The position numbers and the translations under genes are program-made. Below are positions 18,827-27,738 of a stretch of 53,976 bases of DNA, one piece after another. The notes under the pieces were generated by a model. That model was not told where the DNA came from and made no database searches. It saw only the letters and a list, made by a program, of their open reading frames with translations. Location: the NCBI GenBank assembly GCA_902810735.1, contig CADDYX010000001.1, positions 1-53,976 of the forward strand, in the 5' to 3' direction. Numbering within the stretch: position 1 is the stretch's first letter; the number at the start of each line of letters is the position of its first letter. The stretch comes from Verrucomicrobiota bacterium. GTDB taxonomy: Bacteria; Verrucomicrobiota; Verrucomicrobiia; Chthoniobacterales; UBA10450.

Positions 18827-20028
18827 TCCTGATGAGCCATCCGACGGGTAACGCGAACGTGCGTGCGGTAGCCGATGCGCTGCTGCGCCATGGCATGCTT
18901 CTTCGGTTCGCGACATGCATCGGCATCTCGCCGCAGTCGCCGCTGGCGCAAAGATTCCCCCAAAGAATCTTTAATCTTCCGCCAGACAAAATGTGGACGC
19001 ATCCGCAGCGCGAAATTGTGCGACACCTCGCATCGCGATTTGGCGTCCGCGGAATTATCGAGCACGAGCGAGGCTGGGCGTCGATGGACCAGGTTGGGCG
19101 TGACCTGGATCGTTACGTGGCCAAAAAGCTGGAGCAAACGGACGAGAGCAGCCTCACCGGCGTGTATTGTTACGAGGATTTTGCGCTCGCCACGTTTGAG
19201 GCAGCGAAGCGGCGGCAGCTCCGGCGGGTTTACGATTTGCCGATTGCATATTGGGAGGTCTCGCAGCGGCTGTTGCGCGAGCAGGCAGAACGCTGGCCGG
19301 CGTGGGAACCGACGCTTGGCGGGACGCGCGATTCGGCTGAGAAGCTCGAGCGCAAACGGCAGGAACTCGAGCTCAGCGACGTGGTAATAACGCCGAGCAA
19401 GTTCGTTTTCGACACGCTTCCCGCTGCGGTTCGCGAGCGGAAGAAGGTCGTTGTCGCTGAATTCGGCTCACCTGAAGTGAGTTCGTTAACGAGTGTTACG
19501 CGTGCGCCGAGCAGCCGACCGCTGCGGGTACTGTTTGCGGGCGCGATGACGCAGCGCAAAGGTCTCGCCGATGTCTTCGCAGCAATGAAGCTGGTGGATT
19601 CGAAGGCGGTCGAGCTGGTTGTGATAGGATCACCCGTCTCGCCGATCTCGTTTTATCGCGGCGAGCTGGCCGATTTTCGATACGAAGCGCCGCGCGAACA
19701 CCGAGCGATGCTCGAGCTGATGCAGAGCTGCGACGTCCTCGTTTTGCCATCGATCGTGGAAGGCCGCGCACTGGTGCAACAGGAAGCGCTTGCCTGCGGA
19801 CTTCCGCTGATCGTTACCCGCAACGCCGGTGGTGAAGATTTGATCGATGAAGGTGAAACAGGATTCCTTGTTCCGCCAAATTCACCTGAGTCGATTGCAC
19901 AGAAGATCACCTGGTTTGTCGCGCATCGAGGCGAGCTTCCTCGGATGTCTGCGGCCGCGCGCGCGAAGGCGGCCGAGCGAACGTGGCGTGACTACGGTGA
20001 GAAAGTTGTCCATGCAATCGCAGCGTAA
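18823..20028 (+). CDS. glycosyltransferase family 4 protein
   Basis: 401 residues starting at an ATGA overlap with the preceding gene. The N-domain is unusual for GT4: it opens MILMSHPTGNANVRAVADAL. The donor domain is standard, with LFAGAMTQRKGLADVFAAM and the signature PSIVEGRALVQQEALACG, in which the glutamates are correctly spaced (E-x7-E). A GGEDLIDEGETGFLVP segment near the end is also typical. It overlaps the Wzy-like gene by 17 bases. Closest relatives by style are surface-polysaccharide mannosyl/glucosyl-type transferases, but specificity is not deducible. Confidence 0.85.
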   Translation: MILMSHPTGNANVRAVADALLRHGMLLRFATCIGISPQSPLAQRFPQRIFNLPPDKMWTHPQREIVRHLASRFGVRGIIEHERGWASMDQVGRDLDRYVAKKLEQTDESSLTGVYCYEDFALATFEAAKRRQLRRVYDLPIAYWEVSQRLLREQAERWPAWEPTLGGTRDSAEKLERKRQELELSDVVITPSKFVFDTLPAAVRERKKVVVAEFGSPEVSSLTSVTRAPSSRPLRVLFAGAMTQRKGLADVFAAMKLVDSKAVELVVIGSPVSPISFYRGELADFRYEAPREHRAMLELMQSCDVLVLPSIVEGRALVQQEALACGLPLIVTRNAGGEDLIDEGETGFLVPPNSPESIAQKITWFVAHRGELPRMSAAARAKAAERTWRDYGEKVVHAIAA

Positions 20029-21451
20029 CGACAAGGTCATCCGGAACATCAGGCGACTGATCTGGGTGTATTTTTGGCTGCTGATCTTCGAAGGCGCGCT
20101 GCGCAAATGGGTGGTGCCGCGGCTCTCCGATCCGCTCCTCATCATCCGCGACCCGGTGGTGGTCGCGATTTACGTGCTCGCGATCAAGGCGCACATCTGG
20201 CCGAAAAACCGCTTCATCTATGCGCTCGGCGTCATCGCCGGCCTGTCGTGGTTCGTCTCGGTTCTCGTCCTGCAGCAATACTTCCCGATCAAGCCGCTGC
20301 TCTTCGTCACCGCCTATGGGTTCCGATCAAACTTCCTTCATCTGCCGTTAATTTTCGTTATCGCGAAGGTATTCGATCGCGAAGAAGTGAAGCGAATGGG
20401 GTGGTGGTTCCTGCTCGTGCTGATTCCACTCGCCGCGCTCGTCACCGTTCAGTTCAGTGCCTCGCCTGATGCGTTTGTTAATCGGACGGCCGGAACTGGT
20501 GAAGGGCTGCAGATCACCGCCGGTGGCGGAAAGATCCGGCCACCGGGCACTTTCTCGTTCGTCTCCGGAATGATCTTCTACGCCGCAGCATGCGCGGCAT
20601 TTCTGCTTCATGCCGGACTCGTCCGCGGGATTTATCGCAACTGGCTTCTCTACGCTGGCGGCTTTGCCCTTGTGGTGGCGACCGCGGTGTCGGGTAGCCG
20701 TTCGGTGCTGCTGTCAGAGCTTGTCGTCATCTCGATGCTCGTTGTGATCTTTTTCACCCGGCCATCTGCGCTGGGCTCCTTCGGGCGCAATGTTCTGATT
20801 GCCGTCGTCCTGCTGCTGCTCGCCAGCCGCCTGCCTTTCTTCAAGCAGGGCGTTGACATCTTGAGCGATCGTTTCACCGAATCGGCCGAAGCCACGCAGA
20901 CAACTGTCGCGACCAACCTGATTGACCGTGTGATCGAAGGATTCACCGAAGGACTGTCGCACCTGGACCGGATTCCCTGGGCCGGTTACGGACTCGGTCT
21001 CGGAACAAACGCGGCAGCGAAGGTTCTCGTCGGTCGGACGATCTTTCTGCTTTCGGAAGGCGAATGGCCGCGGGTGCTGCTCGAGAGTGGGCCGGTCCTC
21101 GGTCTCGCATTCATCGGGTGGCGCGTCGCGTTTACTGTCTGGCTTGGCTCGGTCTGTTATCGCTCGCTGCGCGGCGGCGAGATTCTTCCCATCATTCTCT
21201 ACGGCTCCTGTTTTCTCACGCTCCTGAACGGCCAGTTCGGTCAGCCGACAAATCTTGGATTTGCTGTCTTGCTCGGTGGTTTGTGCCTTGCCTCGACCGA
21301 GCGGGAATACTACCGCAAACGTCCTGTCGCAGCCGAGGCGCCGCCGCCCCCCGAGCAGTCGCGACGATTGCCGCGGCGTTCGGCTTACGCTGAACGCCTG
21401 CACGACCGGACCTCGGCGAGCGGAGGAGCGAATGGTTCTGTTGATCGGTAA
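20012..21451 (+). CDS. O-antigen/exopolysaccharide polymerase-like membrane protein (Wzy candidate)
   Basis: 479 residues from ATG 20012, which overlaps the previous gene by 17 bases. About 10-12 membrane segments are apparent. A large non-membrane loop around residues 280-350 contains RIPWAGYGLGLGTNA and GEWPRVLLESGPVLGLAF, the pattern seen in Wzy/WaaL-type polymerases, where conserved Arg and Gly residues of a periplasmic loop are functional. It would join repeat units on the periplasmic side. The C-terminal ~50 residues are Pro/Arg/Ser-rich and cytoplasmic-looking. A second O-antigen-ligase-like gene at the end of the locus makes the division of labour uncertain. Confidence 0.75.
   Translation: MQSQRNDKVIRNIRRLIWVYFWLLIFEGALRKWVVPRLSDPLLIIRDPVVVAIYVLAIKAHIWPKNRFIYALGVIAGLSWFVSVLVLQQYFPIKPLLFVTAYGFRSNFLHLPLIFVIAKVFDREEVKRMGWWFLLVLIPLAALVTVQFSASPDAFVNRTAGTGEGLQITAGGGKIRPPGTFSFVSGMIFYAAACAAFLLHAGLVRGIYRNWLLYAGGFALVVATAVSGSRSVLLSELVVISMLVVIFFTRPSALGSFGRNVLIAVVLLLLASRLPFFKQGVDILSDRFTESAEATQTTVATNLIDRVIEGFTEGLSHLDRIPWAGYGLGLGTNAAAKVLVGRTIFLLSEGEWPRVLLESGPVLGLAFIGWRVAFTVWLGSVCYRSLRGGEILPIILYGSCFLTLLNGQFGQPTNLGFAVLLGGLCLASTEREYYRKRPVAAEAPPPPEQSRRLPRRSAYAERLHDRTSASGGANGSVDR
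21422..21428 (+). promoter_or_regulatory. strong Shine-Dalgarno site of the glycosyltransferase at 21432
   Basis: GGAGGAG ends three bases before the ATG at 21432 and fixes that start, although the frame is open back to 21255. Most starts in this locus rely on stop/start overlaps instead and lack such a site. Confidence 0.6.
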
Positions 21452-22559
21452 TTACCCGCCCGACCAGCAGCAAAGCATGGATAGATTTGCCGCGATGATG
21501 CTCGACGGCTTGCAGGCGGCCGGTGTTCCGGCGGCTGTCGTTAGGCCAACGCCGCTGTTCGGACGTTTCGCGCCAGCAAACACCGCCGTCGGGAAATGGC
21601 TCGGCTACATTGACAAGTTTGTACTCTTCCCGTTCGCGCTGCGCCGGCACGTCAGGCGCAAGCCTGCCGTCGTTCACGTGTGCGACCATTCAAACGCGAT
21701 GTATTCGCGGCAGATCGACAGCGCTCCAGTCGTAGTCACCTGCCACGATTTGCTCGCGGTGCGCGGCGCGCTCGGAGAACAGACCGATTGCCCTGCTTCG
21801 CCGACCGGGAAAATTCTGCAACGCTGGATTCTGTCCGGATTGCGTCGCGCCGCTGCGGTCGGCTGCAGTTCACGCGCAACTCTCGCCGATGCCGAGCGGC
21901 TGATCGGTCGCTCCGCTGGCGCGCCAATCTTGAAGCTGGTAGAGCTTGGTCTCGCGTTTCCCTATCGGCCGCTGCCGCAGGAGGTGGCTCGCGCGAGGGT
22001 TGCCGAGTTGATGCCGCGACTCAACAACGCGCCGTACGTGTTGCACGTCGGCTCCAATCTGCGGCGAAAAAATCGCGAAGGCGCGCTCCGGATCTTCGCA
22101 AAAACGGAGGCGCAATGGAACGGGAACATTGTCTTCGCAGGCGATCCGCTTTCGACCGAGTTGCGCTCACTGGCCGAGGACCTCGGGATTTCGGCGCGTG
22201 CGGTTGATGTGCCACGACCATCGAATGAGCAGCTGGAGGCGCTTTACAATTGCGCGACCGCGCTGCTTTACCCGTCGCGCTTTGAAGGATTCGGCTGGCC
22301 GATCGCCGAAGCGCAGGCATGCGGCTGCCCGGTGATTTGCAGCAACGCGCCGCCGATGAGCGACGTGGCTGGAGACGCCGGGTTGCTGCGCAACGCGGAC
22401 GACGAGGAAGGCTTCGCGGCGGATTTGCTTCGGCTACGCGATTCCAGGGAACGGGAGCTGTGGAGCCGGAGATCGCTTGAAAATGCCAAACGCTTTTCCG
22501 CTGCGCGAATGGTCGACAACTACCGCGAACTTTACCGCTCGGTTTCGGCCGCATGTTGA
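21432..22559 (+). CDS. glycosyltransferase family 4 protein
   Basis: 375 residues. The start at 21432 is set by a near-perfect GGAGGAG site and by homology-like beginning VLLIGNYPPDQQQSMDRFA. The donor domain has VLHVGSNLRRKNREGALRIF and the E-x7-E signature PSRFEGFGWPIAEAQACG, with GDAGLLRNADD after it, the WbaZ/mannosyltransferase-like style of GT4. It overlaps the polymerase gene by 20 bases and the acyltransferase by seven. Likely adds a sugar to the repeat unit in the cytoplasm; specificity unknown. Confidence 0.87.
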   Translation: MVLLIGNYPPDQQQSMDRFAAMMLDGLQAAGVPAAVVRPTPLFGRFAPANTAVGKWLGYIDKFVLFPFALRRHVRRKPAVVHVCDHSNAMYSRQIDSAPVVVTCHDLLAVRGALGEQTDCPASPTGKILQRWILSGLRRAAAVGCSSRATLADAERLIGRSAGAPILKLVELGLAFPYRPLPQEVARARVAELMPRLNNAPYVLHVGSNLRRKNREGALRIFAKTEAQWNGNIVFAGDPLSTELRSLAEDLGISARAVDVPRPSNEQLEALYNCATALLYPSRFEGFGWPIAEAQACGCPVICSNAPPMSDVAGDAGLLRNADDEEGFAADLLRLRDSRERELWSRRSLENAKRFSAARMVDNYRELYRSVSAAC

Positions 22560-23221
22560 ACAACCTGCTCATGCTCGTCTCGCTGCTGTTGCCGTGGGGT
22601 GCACGCCGCCGGCTCCTGGAACAACAGTTCGGTTATTCGATTCATCCTTCCAGTCGCATCGGGTTCGCGTGGGTTGCGCCGCGTCGACTCGTGATGGAGG
22701 AAAATTCGCGCATCGGGCATCTGACGATATGCAAAGGCGTGGAGCTTCTGCACGTCGGCGCGAATGCTGTAATCGGTCAGCTGAACTGGATCACCGGTTT
22801 TCCGCTCGGCAATAGTCGCCATTTCGCGCATCAGACCGATCGCGCGCCGGAACTGATCCTCGAGCCACACAGCGGGATCAGCAGCCGCCATTTTATTGAC
22901 TGCACGGCGCGAGTGCGGATCGGCGGGTTCGCGACGCTCGCCGGTTTCCGATCGCAAATCGTCACGCACAGCATCGACCTCGAGGCAGGTCACCAGGCGG
23001 CGCGGCCGGTGGAAATCGGCGAGTACTGCTTCGTCGGGACAAACTCGGTGCTCCTTGGCGGGAGCCGCCTGCCGCATCACTCGGTGCTCGGCGCGAAGTC
23101 GCTATTAAACAAACCGCTGACCGAACCGTATCGACTCTACGCCGGCGTTCCGGCGCGTGAGGTAAAAGAGCTGCCGCGCGATCTGCGTTACTTCACCCGC
23201 AGCGAAGGCTTCGTCTGGTAA
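22553..23221 (+). CDS. left-handed beta-helix (hexapeptide) acyltransferase-like protein
   Basis: 222 residues with a hydrophobic N-terminus (LLMLVSLLLPWGAR), then repeated hexapeptide-like turns such as IGQLNW, VRIGGF, VEIGEYCFVGTNSVLLGGS and HSVLGAKSLL. The C-terminal PYRLYAGVPAREVKEL is typical of the acetyltransferases that modify polysaccharides (WcaB/WcaF, NodL/LacA style). It probably O-acetylates a sugar. The central beta-helix region is less regular than in classic LacA. It overlaps the previous gene by seven bases and is followed by a 16-base gap. Confidence 0.75.
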   Translation: MLNNLLMLVSLLLPWGARRRLLEQQFGYSIHPSSRIGFAWVAPRRLVMEENSRIGHLTICKGVELLHVGANAVIGQLNWITGFPLGNSRHFAHQTDRAPELILEPHSGISSRHFIDCTARVRIGGFATLAGFRSQIVTHSIDLEAGHQAARPVEIGEYCFVGTNSVLLGGSRLPHHSVLGAKSLLNKPLTEPYRLYAGVPAREVKELPRDLRYFTRSEGFVW

Positions 23222-23237
23222 ACTCAGCAAAGCGCGC

Positions 23238-24443
23238 GTGAAGATTCTCCGCTCGATCCATTCGCTCAATCCAGAGATCGGTGGACCGATCGAATCGGTC
23301 CGGCAATCGTCGCTCGCGATGACGCAGCGTGGTCATGAGGTGGAGATTGCCACGCTCGACGCGCCGGACGCAGATTGGCTGGGCAGTGTCGCGGTGAAAG
23401 TGCATGCCTTCGGCCCGGCACGCGGCAGCTATGGCTACACGCCGCGCTTTGTCCCGTGGTTGCGAAAAAGGCGCGCCGCCTATGACGCGGTGATTGTGCA
23501 TGGCATCTGGCAATACAGCAGCTTCGCGGTCTGGCGCGCGCTGCGCGCAACGACAACTCCATACTTCGTCTTTCCGCATGGGATGCTCGATCCATGGTTC
23601 AACCGTACCTATCCGCTCAAACACCTGAAGAAACTGCTTTACTGGAGATGGGGCGAATACCGCGTCTTGCGCGATGCCGCTGCCGTGTTCTTCACATCAG
23701 AAGAGGAACGCCGGCTCGCTGCCACCTCGTTCTCGCCATATCGATGCAACGGCGTGGTGGTCGATTATGGCACGGCGGCTCCGGCCGTAGACCTGGATCT
23801 TGCGCGTGAGAAATTTCTCGACCGCGTTCCGCAAGTGCGCGGCAAACGTCTGATGCTGTTTTTGGGGCGCCTGCATGAGAAAAAAGGATGCGATCTGCTC
23901 ATTCACGCTTTTCGCGACGTATGGCAGGCGCGCCGCGACTCTGATTTGCATCTCGTGATTGCCGGGCCGGCTGCGACCGACGAGTACCTTCGGGAGCTGA
24001 AAGCGAGCGCGAGCGACCCGCCGGAACTGCCAATCACTTTCGCCGGCATGTTGAGCGGCGATCTAAAATGGGGTGCCTTGGCTTGCGCAGAGGCTTTCGT
24101 GCTTCCATCGCACCAGGAGAATTTCGGGATCGCTGTAGCGGAAGCGCTGGCCTGCGGAACGCCAGTGTTGATTTCGAACCAGGTCAACATTTGGCGGGAA
24201 ATCGTCGCCTCGGAGGCCGGATTCGCAGACGAGGACACGCGCGAAGGGACCGCGCGTCTGCTCAACCGCTGGCTTGCTCTCGACGCAGACGCACAGCAGC
24301 GAATGCGCGGCGCCGCGCGTGGATGTTTCGCCGCGCATTTCGAGCTCGGTCGCGCAACGGAGAATCTGCTCGACGTGATCGCCTCTTTTGCCGCCCGCGA
24401 GACACGTCCGGCGACAACGCTCACCCTGAGCCGTACGCGTTGA
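23238..24443 (+). CDS. glycosyltransferase family 4 protein
   Basis: 401 residues from the GTG at 23238. N-terminal ILRSIHSLNPEIGGPIESV is the usual GT4 start with Gly-Gly-Pro loop; FFPHG-like FVFPHGMLDPW follows. The donor domain shows LFLGRLHEKKGCDLLIHAF and the signature PSHQENFGIAVAEALACG, in which the glutamates are spaced E-x7-E. It belongs to the group often named WcaL/RfaG-like in exopolysaccharide clusters. The stop overlaps the next gene's TTG start (TTGA). Sugar specificity unknown. Confidence 0.88.
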   Translation: MKILRSIHSLNPEIGGPIESVRQSSLAMTQRGHEVEIATLDAPDADWLGSVAVKVHAFGPARGSYGYTPRFVPWLRKRRAAYDAVIVHGIWQYSSFAVWRALRATTTPYFVFPHGMLDPWFNRTYPLKHLKKLLYWRWGEYRVLRDAAAVFFTSEEERRLAATSFSPYRCNGVVVDYGTAAPAVDLDLAREKFLDRVPQVRGKRLMLFLGRLHEKKGCDLLIHAFRDVWQARRDSDLHLVIAGPAATDEYLRELKASASDPPELPITFAGMLSGDLKWGALACAEAFVLPSHQENFGIAVAEALACGTPVLISNQVNIWREIVASEAGFADEDTREGTARLLNRWLALDADAQQRMRGAARGCFAAHFELGRATENLLDVIASFAARETRPATTLTLSRTR

Positions 24444-25552
24444 GAATTACGATTGTCCAGGGCGCATTTTTTCCGGTGCCGCCGATCATGGGTGGAGCAG
24501 TCGAGAAGGTGTGGTTTGCGCTTGGCAAAGAGTTCGCGCGTCGTGGTCACGACGTGACCCACATCTCGCGCAAGATGGAGGGATTGCCGGACGCGGAGGT
24601 AATCGACGGCGTGCGTCACCAGCGCGTTCGCGGATTCGATCAGCCGAAGCAACTGGTCTGGCTGAAACTGCTCGATCTGATTTATTCGTTACGCGTCCGG
24701 CGGATCCTTCCGGTCGCGGACATTCTGGTTACAAATACTTTCTGGCTGCCATTACTGATTCGGCACATTCGCTTCGGCTTGTTGCACGTCCAGGTTCAGC
24801 GCGCACCGAGGGGACAGATGCGCTGGTACCGGCACGCGGCGCGACTGCTCGCAGTGTCGCGCGCCATTGCCGACGCCATTATTTGCGAAGCGCCGGATCT
24901 CGCCGCGAAAGTGCGTGTGATCCCGAACGCGCTTCCCTTCGCGGTGCGTGATCGACACACGGTCAGCGCAGCTGCGCCAATCGTGCTCTACGTTGGACGC
25001 ATTCATCCCGAAAAAGGACTTGAGTCATTGCTCCAAGCCGCGACCGAACTGCCGACGCAACTCGCCGGATGGAAGCTGCGACTCGTCGGTTCCCACGAAT
25101 TCCGTCACGGTGGCGGCGGTGACGATTTTGTGTGTCGGCTAAAGCGTCTTGCGGAACGCAGCGTGCTGGAAGTGCAATGGATGGGCCCGGTATTCGACGA
25201 GTCGGAACTGATCCGCCATTACCAATCGGCGGCTCTGTTCGTCTATCCCAGCGCCGCCGATGCGGGCGAAGCCCTGCCGGTCGCGCCGCTCGAAGCGATG
25301 GCAAACGGATGTCCGTCGCTCGTCTCCGATCTCGCCTGCTTTGACGATTACATCGAGGATGGCGTCACCGGATTTGTCTTTCGGCAGAAACAACTCGTCG
25401 ATCGTTTGAGCGCCGTAATGCAAATGCCGGCGGACGATCTGCACGCCGTTGGCCGAGCGGCACAAGAACGCGTGAAGGAGTTCGGAGCCGATCGCATTGC
25501 CGAACGCTACCTGCAGGATTTTGAAACTCTGCTGCACCCTGCGCATGGCTGA
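24440..25552 (+). CDS. glycosyltransferase family 4 protein with TTG start
   Basis: 370 residues. The frame is open to 24068 but the homologous part begins at TTG 24440 (RITIVQGAFFPVPPIMGGA), overlapping the previous stop as TTGA. The rare start codon is supported by the overlap pattern seen throughout the locus. The donor domain has VLYVGRIHPEKGLESLLQA and the signature GEALPVAPLEAMANG, with the glutamates spaced E-x7-E. It overlaps the acetyltransferase gene by eight bases. A low-efficiency start may tune its level; specificity unknown. Confidence 0.85.
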   Translation: MRITIVQGAFFPVPPIMGGAVEKVWFALGKEFARRGHDVTHISRKMEGLPDAEVIDGVRHQRVRGFDQPKQLVWLKLLDLIYSLRVRRILPVADILVTNTFWLPLLIRHIRFGLLHVQVQRAPRGQMRWYRHAARLLAVSRAIADAIICEAPDLAAKVRVIPNALPFAVRDRHTVSAAAPIVLYVGRIHPEKGLESLLQAATELPTQLAGWKLRLVGSHEFRHGGGGDDFVCRLKRLAERSVLEVQWMGPVFDESELIRHYQSAALFVYPSAADAGEALPVAPLEAMANGCPSLVSDLACFDDYIEDGVTGFVFRQKQLVDRLSAVMQMPADDLHAVGRAAQERVKEFGADRIAERYLQDFETLLHPAHG

Positions 25553-26105
25553 CCCTCTTCAAACCGTGCGACCGTCACAAGAGTCGCAGTTCGCCTCGCC
25601 CTGGTCGGTCAGCGATCGCCTTCTTTTCGTCCTGTGGGAATTCTGCTGGTTCGCCTTTTGCATCTGGACGCCGAAGCCGTTGAACCCATGGCGCCTGTTC
25701 TGGCTGCGCGTGTTTGGCACAAAAATCGACGGCACTCCTTTCGTCCACCAGCGCGCGCGCATTGCGATTCCTGCCAACCTGATCCTGCACGACCGGGCCT
25801 GTCTCGGTGACCGAACGAACGCCTACTCGTTAGGCCAGATTGAAATCGGCGCTCGTGCGACGGTGGCACAGGAAGTCTATCTCAGCACCGGAACGCATGA
25901 TTTCGCGGACCCAGCGATGCCGCTTGCGACCGCGAAGATCGTAATCGGCGATGATGCGTTTATCGGCGCGCGCGCATTTGTTTTGCCTGGCGTCACGGTC
26001 GGTGATCGCAGTGTCGTTGGCGCGTGCTCGGTCGTGACGAAAGATGTGCCGGCTGACGTGTTTGCTGCCGGAAACCCGTGCCGCGTCCTGCGGCCACGCG
26101 TATGA
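25545..26105 (+). CDS. WcaF-like hexapeptide acetyltransferase
   Basis: 186 residues from ATG 25545 (frame open to 25497). The N-terminal part WTPKPLNPWRLFWLRVFG is characteristic of WcaF-family putative colanic acid acetyltransferases. Beta-helix turns IEIGARATVAQEVYLSTGTHD, IVIGDDAFIGARAFVLPGV and SVVGACSVVTKDVP follow, ending AGNPCRV. The His in STGTHD is the expected catalytic residue. It would transfer acetyl groups from acetyl-CoA to a sugar of the repeat unit. It overlaps both neighbours by a few bases. Confidence 0.88.
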   Translation: MADPLQTVRPSQESQFASPWSVSDRLLFVLWEFCWFAFCIWTPKPLNPWRLFWLRVFGTKIDGTPFVHQRARIAIPANLILHDRACLGDRTNAYSLGQIEIGARATVAQEVYLSTGTHDFADPAMPLATAKIVIGDDAFIGARAFVLPGVTVGDRSVVGACSVVTKDVPADVFAAGNPCRVLRPRV

Positions 26106-26887
26106 GTTTCGCCCGATACGTTGCGTGGAAGACGTTCAGCCGATTTCCCGCGCTGCGCACGTCTCTCACCCGTCTGCTCGTCAGCGACGATGACGTCGAT
26201 GTCGAGCTATTCGGTTCCAGATTGCGGGTCAACAAACGCGCGGAAATCGGGCTCTGGCGTGCAGCGCGCGCGGCCGAGAACAACATCATTTTCCGCGATG
26301 AAGTCGCCTCGCTGCTGAACCTCGCGCTCCTGCTTCAGCCCGGCGATGTGTTCGTCGACGTCGGCGCGAACGTCGGTCTTTACAGCGCCACACTCGGACG
26401 CGTTTCCCAGCTCCTGCCCGACAATCGAGTTGTCGCCATCGAGGCAAACCCGGATACCGCGAATCGCCTCCGTGAGACATTGAGAGATGCGAATGCGGAG
26501 ATTATCAACGTAGCGCTTTCCGAGCGCGACGCAGAGCTCGAGTTCGTCACCGGAGTCACGTCTGGCGTGTTTAGCGCCTCGGCTGGTGACGATAACGGCA
26601 CCACGGTGCGTGTGCCGTGTCGCACGTTTGATTCGTTAGCGCTTCCGGCGGGCGATCTCGTCGTCAAAATCGACGTGGAAGGTCACGAGCTGCAGGTGCT
26701 CCGCGGCGCGGAGCAAACGCTTTCGGCCGGACGCATGAAGGTCCTCTATGTGGATGGCTACTCTTCGTCCGACGTTCCACAGTTGCTGCGAGACCGCGGC
26801 TTTCGGTTTTATGATGGCCGCACGTTACAGCCGTTCGGCGACACAGCGCCGCCTTATTCGCTGCTGGCAATTCACTCCAGCCGATGA
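26102..26887 (+). CDS. FkbM-family methyltransferase
   Basis: 261 residues from ATG 26102 (ATGA overlap with the acetyltransferase). The SAM-binding motif is VFVDVGANVGLYSATLG, the acidic motif is VVAIEANPDTANRL, and the family hallmark is VVKIDVEGHELQVLRGAE. FkbM proteins O-methylate sugars or other small acceptors, so it probably methylates a residue of the polysaccharide. The last 40 residues are a regular beta-hairpin region. It overlaps the next gene by four bases. Confidence 0.9.
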   Translation: MSFARYVAWKTFSRFPALRTSLTRLLVSDDDVDVELFGSRLRVNKRAEIGLWRAARAAENNIIFRDEVASLLNLALLLQPGDVFVDVGANVGLYSATLGRVSQLLPDNRVVAIEANPDTANRLRETLRDANAEIINVALSERDAELEFVTGVTSGVFSASAGDDNGTTVRVPCRTFDSLALPAGDLVVKIDVEGHELQVLRGAEQTLSAGRMKVLYVDGYSSSDVPQLLRDRGFRFYDGRTLQPFGDTAPPYSLLAIHSSR

Positions 26888-27735
26888 GCGTCGCTGTATC
26901 GGTTATCGTCCCGATCAAGAACGAGGCGGAAAATCTGCCGCGTTGCCTCGGGTCTGTGAAATGGGCTGACGAGATATTCGTGGTCGACTCGCAGAGTACC
27001 GATGATTCCGCTGCCGTCGCGCAGCAGTTCGGGGCGCGCGTCGTGCAATTCGATTTCAACGGCACCTGGCCGAAGAAAAAAAACTGGGCGCTCGAAAGCC
27101 TGCCGTTCCGCAATGAGTGGGTGTTCATTGTCGACGCGGACGAAGCATTGCCGCCGGAAGCGGAGCAGGAATTTGCCCGCGCCATTGCCGACGCGGGCGA
27201 GATTGCCGGCTACTGGATCAACCGCCGCTTCATGTTCATGGGCAAATGGCTGCGCCATTCCTATTATCCGAACTGGAACCTGCGCCTGTTCCGCCACTCG
27301 TTAGGCCGATACGAAAAACTGACCGACGCCGCAACCAACAGCGGCGATAACGAAGTGCACGAACATGTGATCGTGCGCGGACCGACTGGCCGGCTACAGA
27401 CGGAGATGGATCATTATGCGTTCCCGTCGGTCGAAGTGTTCGTCGAAAAACACAATCGCTACTCGAACTGGGAGGCGCGGGTTGCGATCGATCGCCACCT
27501 CGGCACGAGCGCAGCCAGCCTGAGCAGCGGCGCGGTGGAACGGCGTCGCAAATTAAAACTGCTCTCGCAGCATCTTCCGTTTCGGCCGCTGCTTCGGTTT
27601 CTTTACGTCTACCTCTGGCAGAAAGGTTTTCTCGACGGTTGGGAAGGCTACTATTTCGCCCGTTTGCACGGGATGTACGAGCTTCTTTCCGTCGCGAAAA
27701 CCTTTGAGCTGAAGAAGAAACTCGGGCGGAACTGA
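26884..27735 (+). CDS. glycosyltransferase family 2 protein (WaaE/KdtX-like)
   Basis: 283 residues from an ATGA overlap. The GT-A core reads VSVIVPIKNEAENLPRCL, EIFVVDSQSTDDS and VFIVDADEALPPE, with the metal-binding DAD-type motif; NWNLRLFRH and NEVHEHVIV complete the acceptor region. This is the pattern of LPS-core beta-glucosyltransferases (WaaE/KdtX) and related GT2 proteins with a short C-terminal hydrophobic/amphipathic tail (FLYVYLWQKGFLDGWEGYY). It ends three bases before the next gene. Specificity is unproven. Confidence 0.87.
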   Translation: MSVAVSVIVPIKNEAENLPRCLGSVKWADEIFVVDSQSTDDSAAVAQQFGARVVQFDFNGTWPKKKNWALESLPFRNEWVFIVDADEALPPEAEQEFARAIADAGEIAGYWINRRFMFMGKWLRHSYYPNWNLRLFRHSLGRYEKLTDAATNSGDNEVHEHVIVRGPTGRLQTEMDHYAFPSVEVFVEKHNRYSNWEARVAIDRHLGTSAASLSSGAVERRRKLKLLSQHLPFRPLLRFLYVYLWQKGFLDGWEGYYFARLHGMYELLSVAKTFELKKKLGRN

Positions 27736-27738
27736 CCG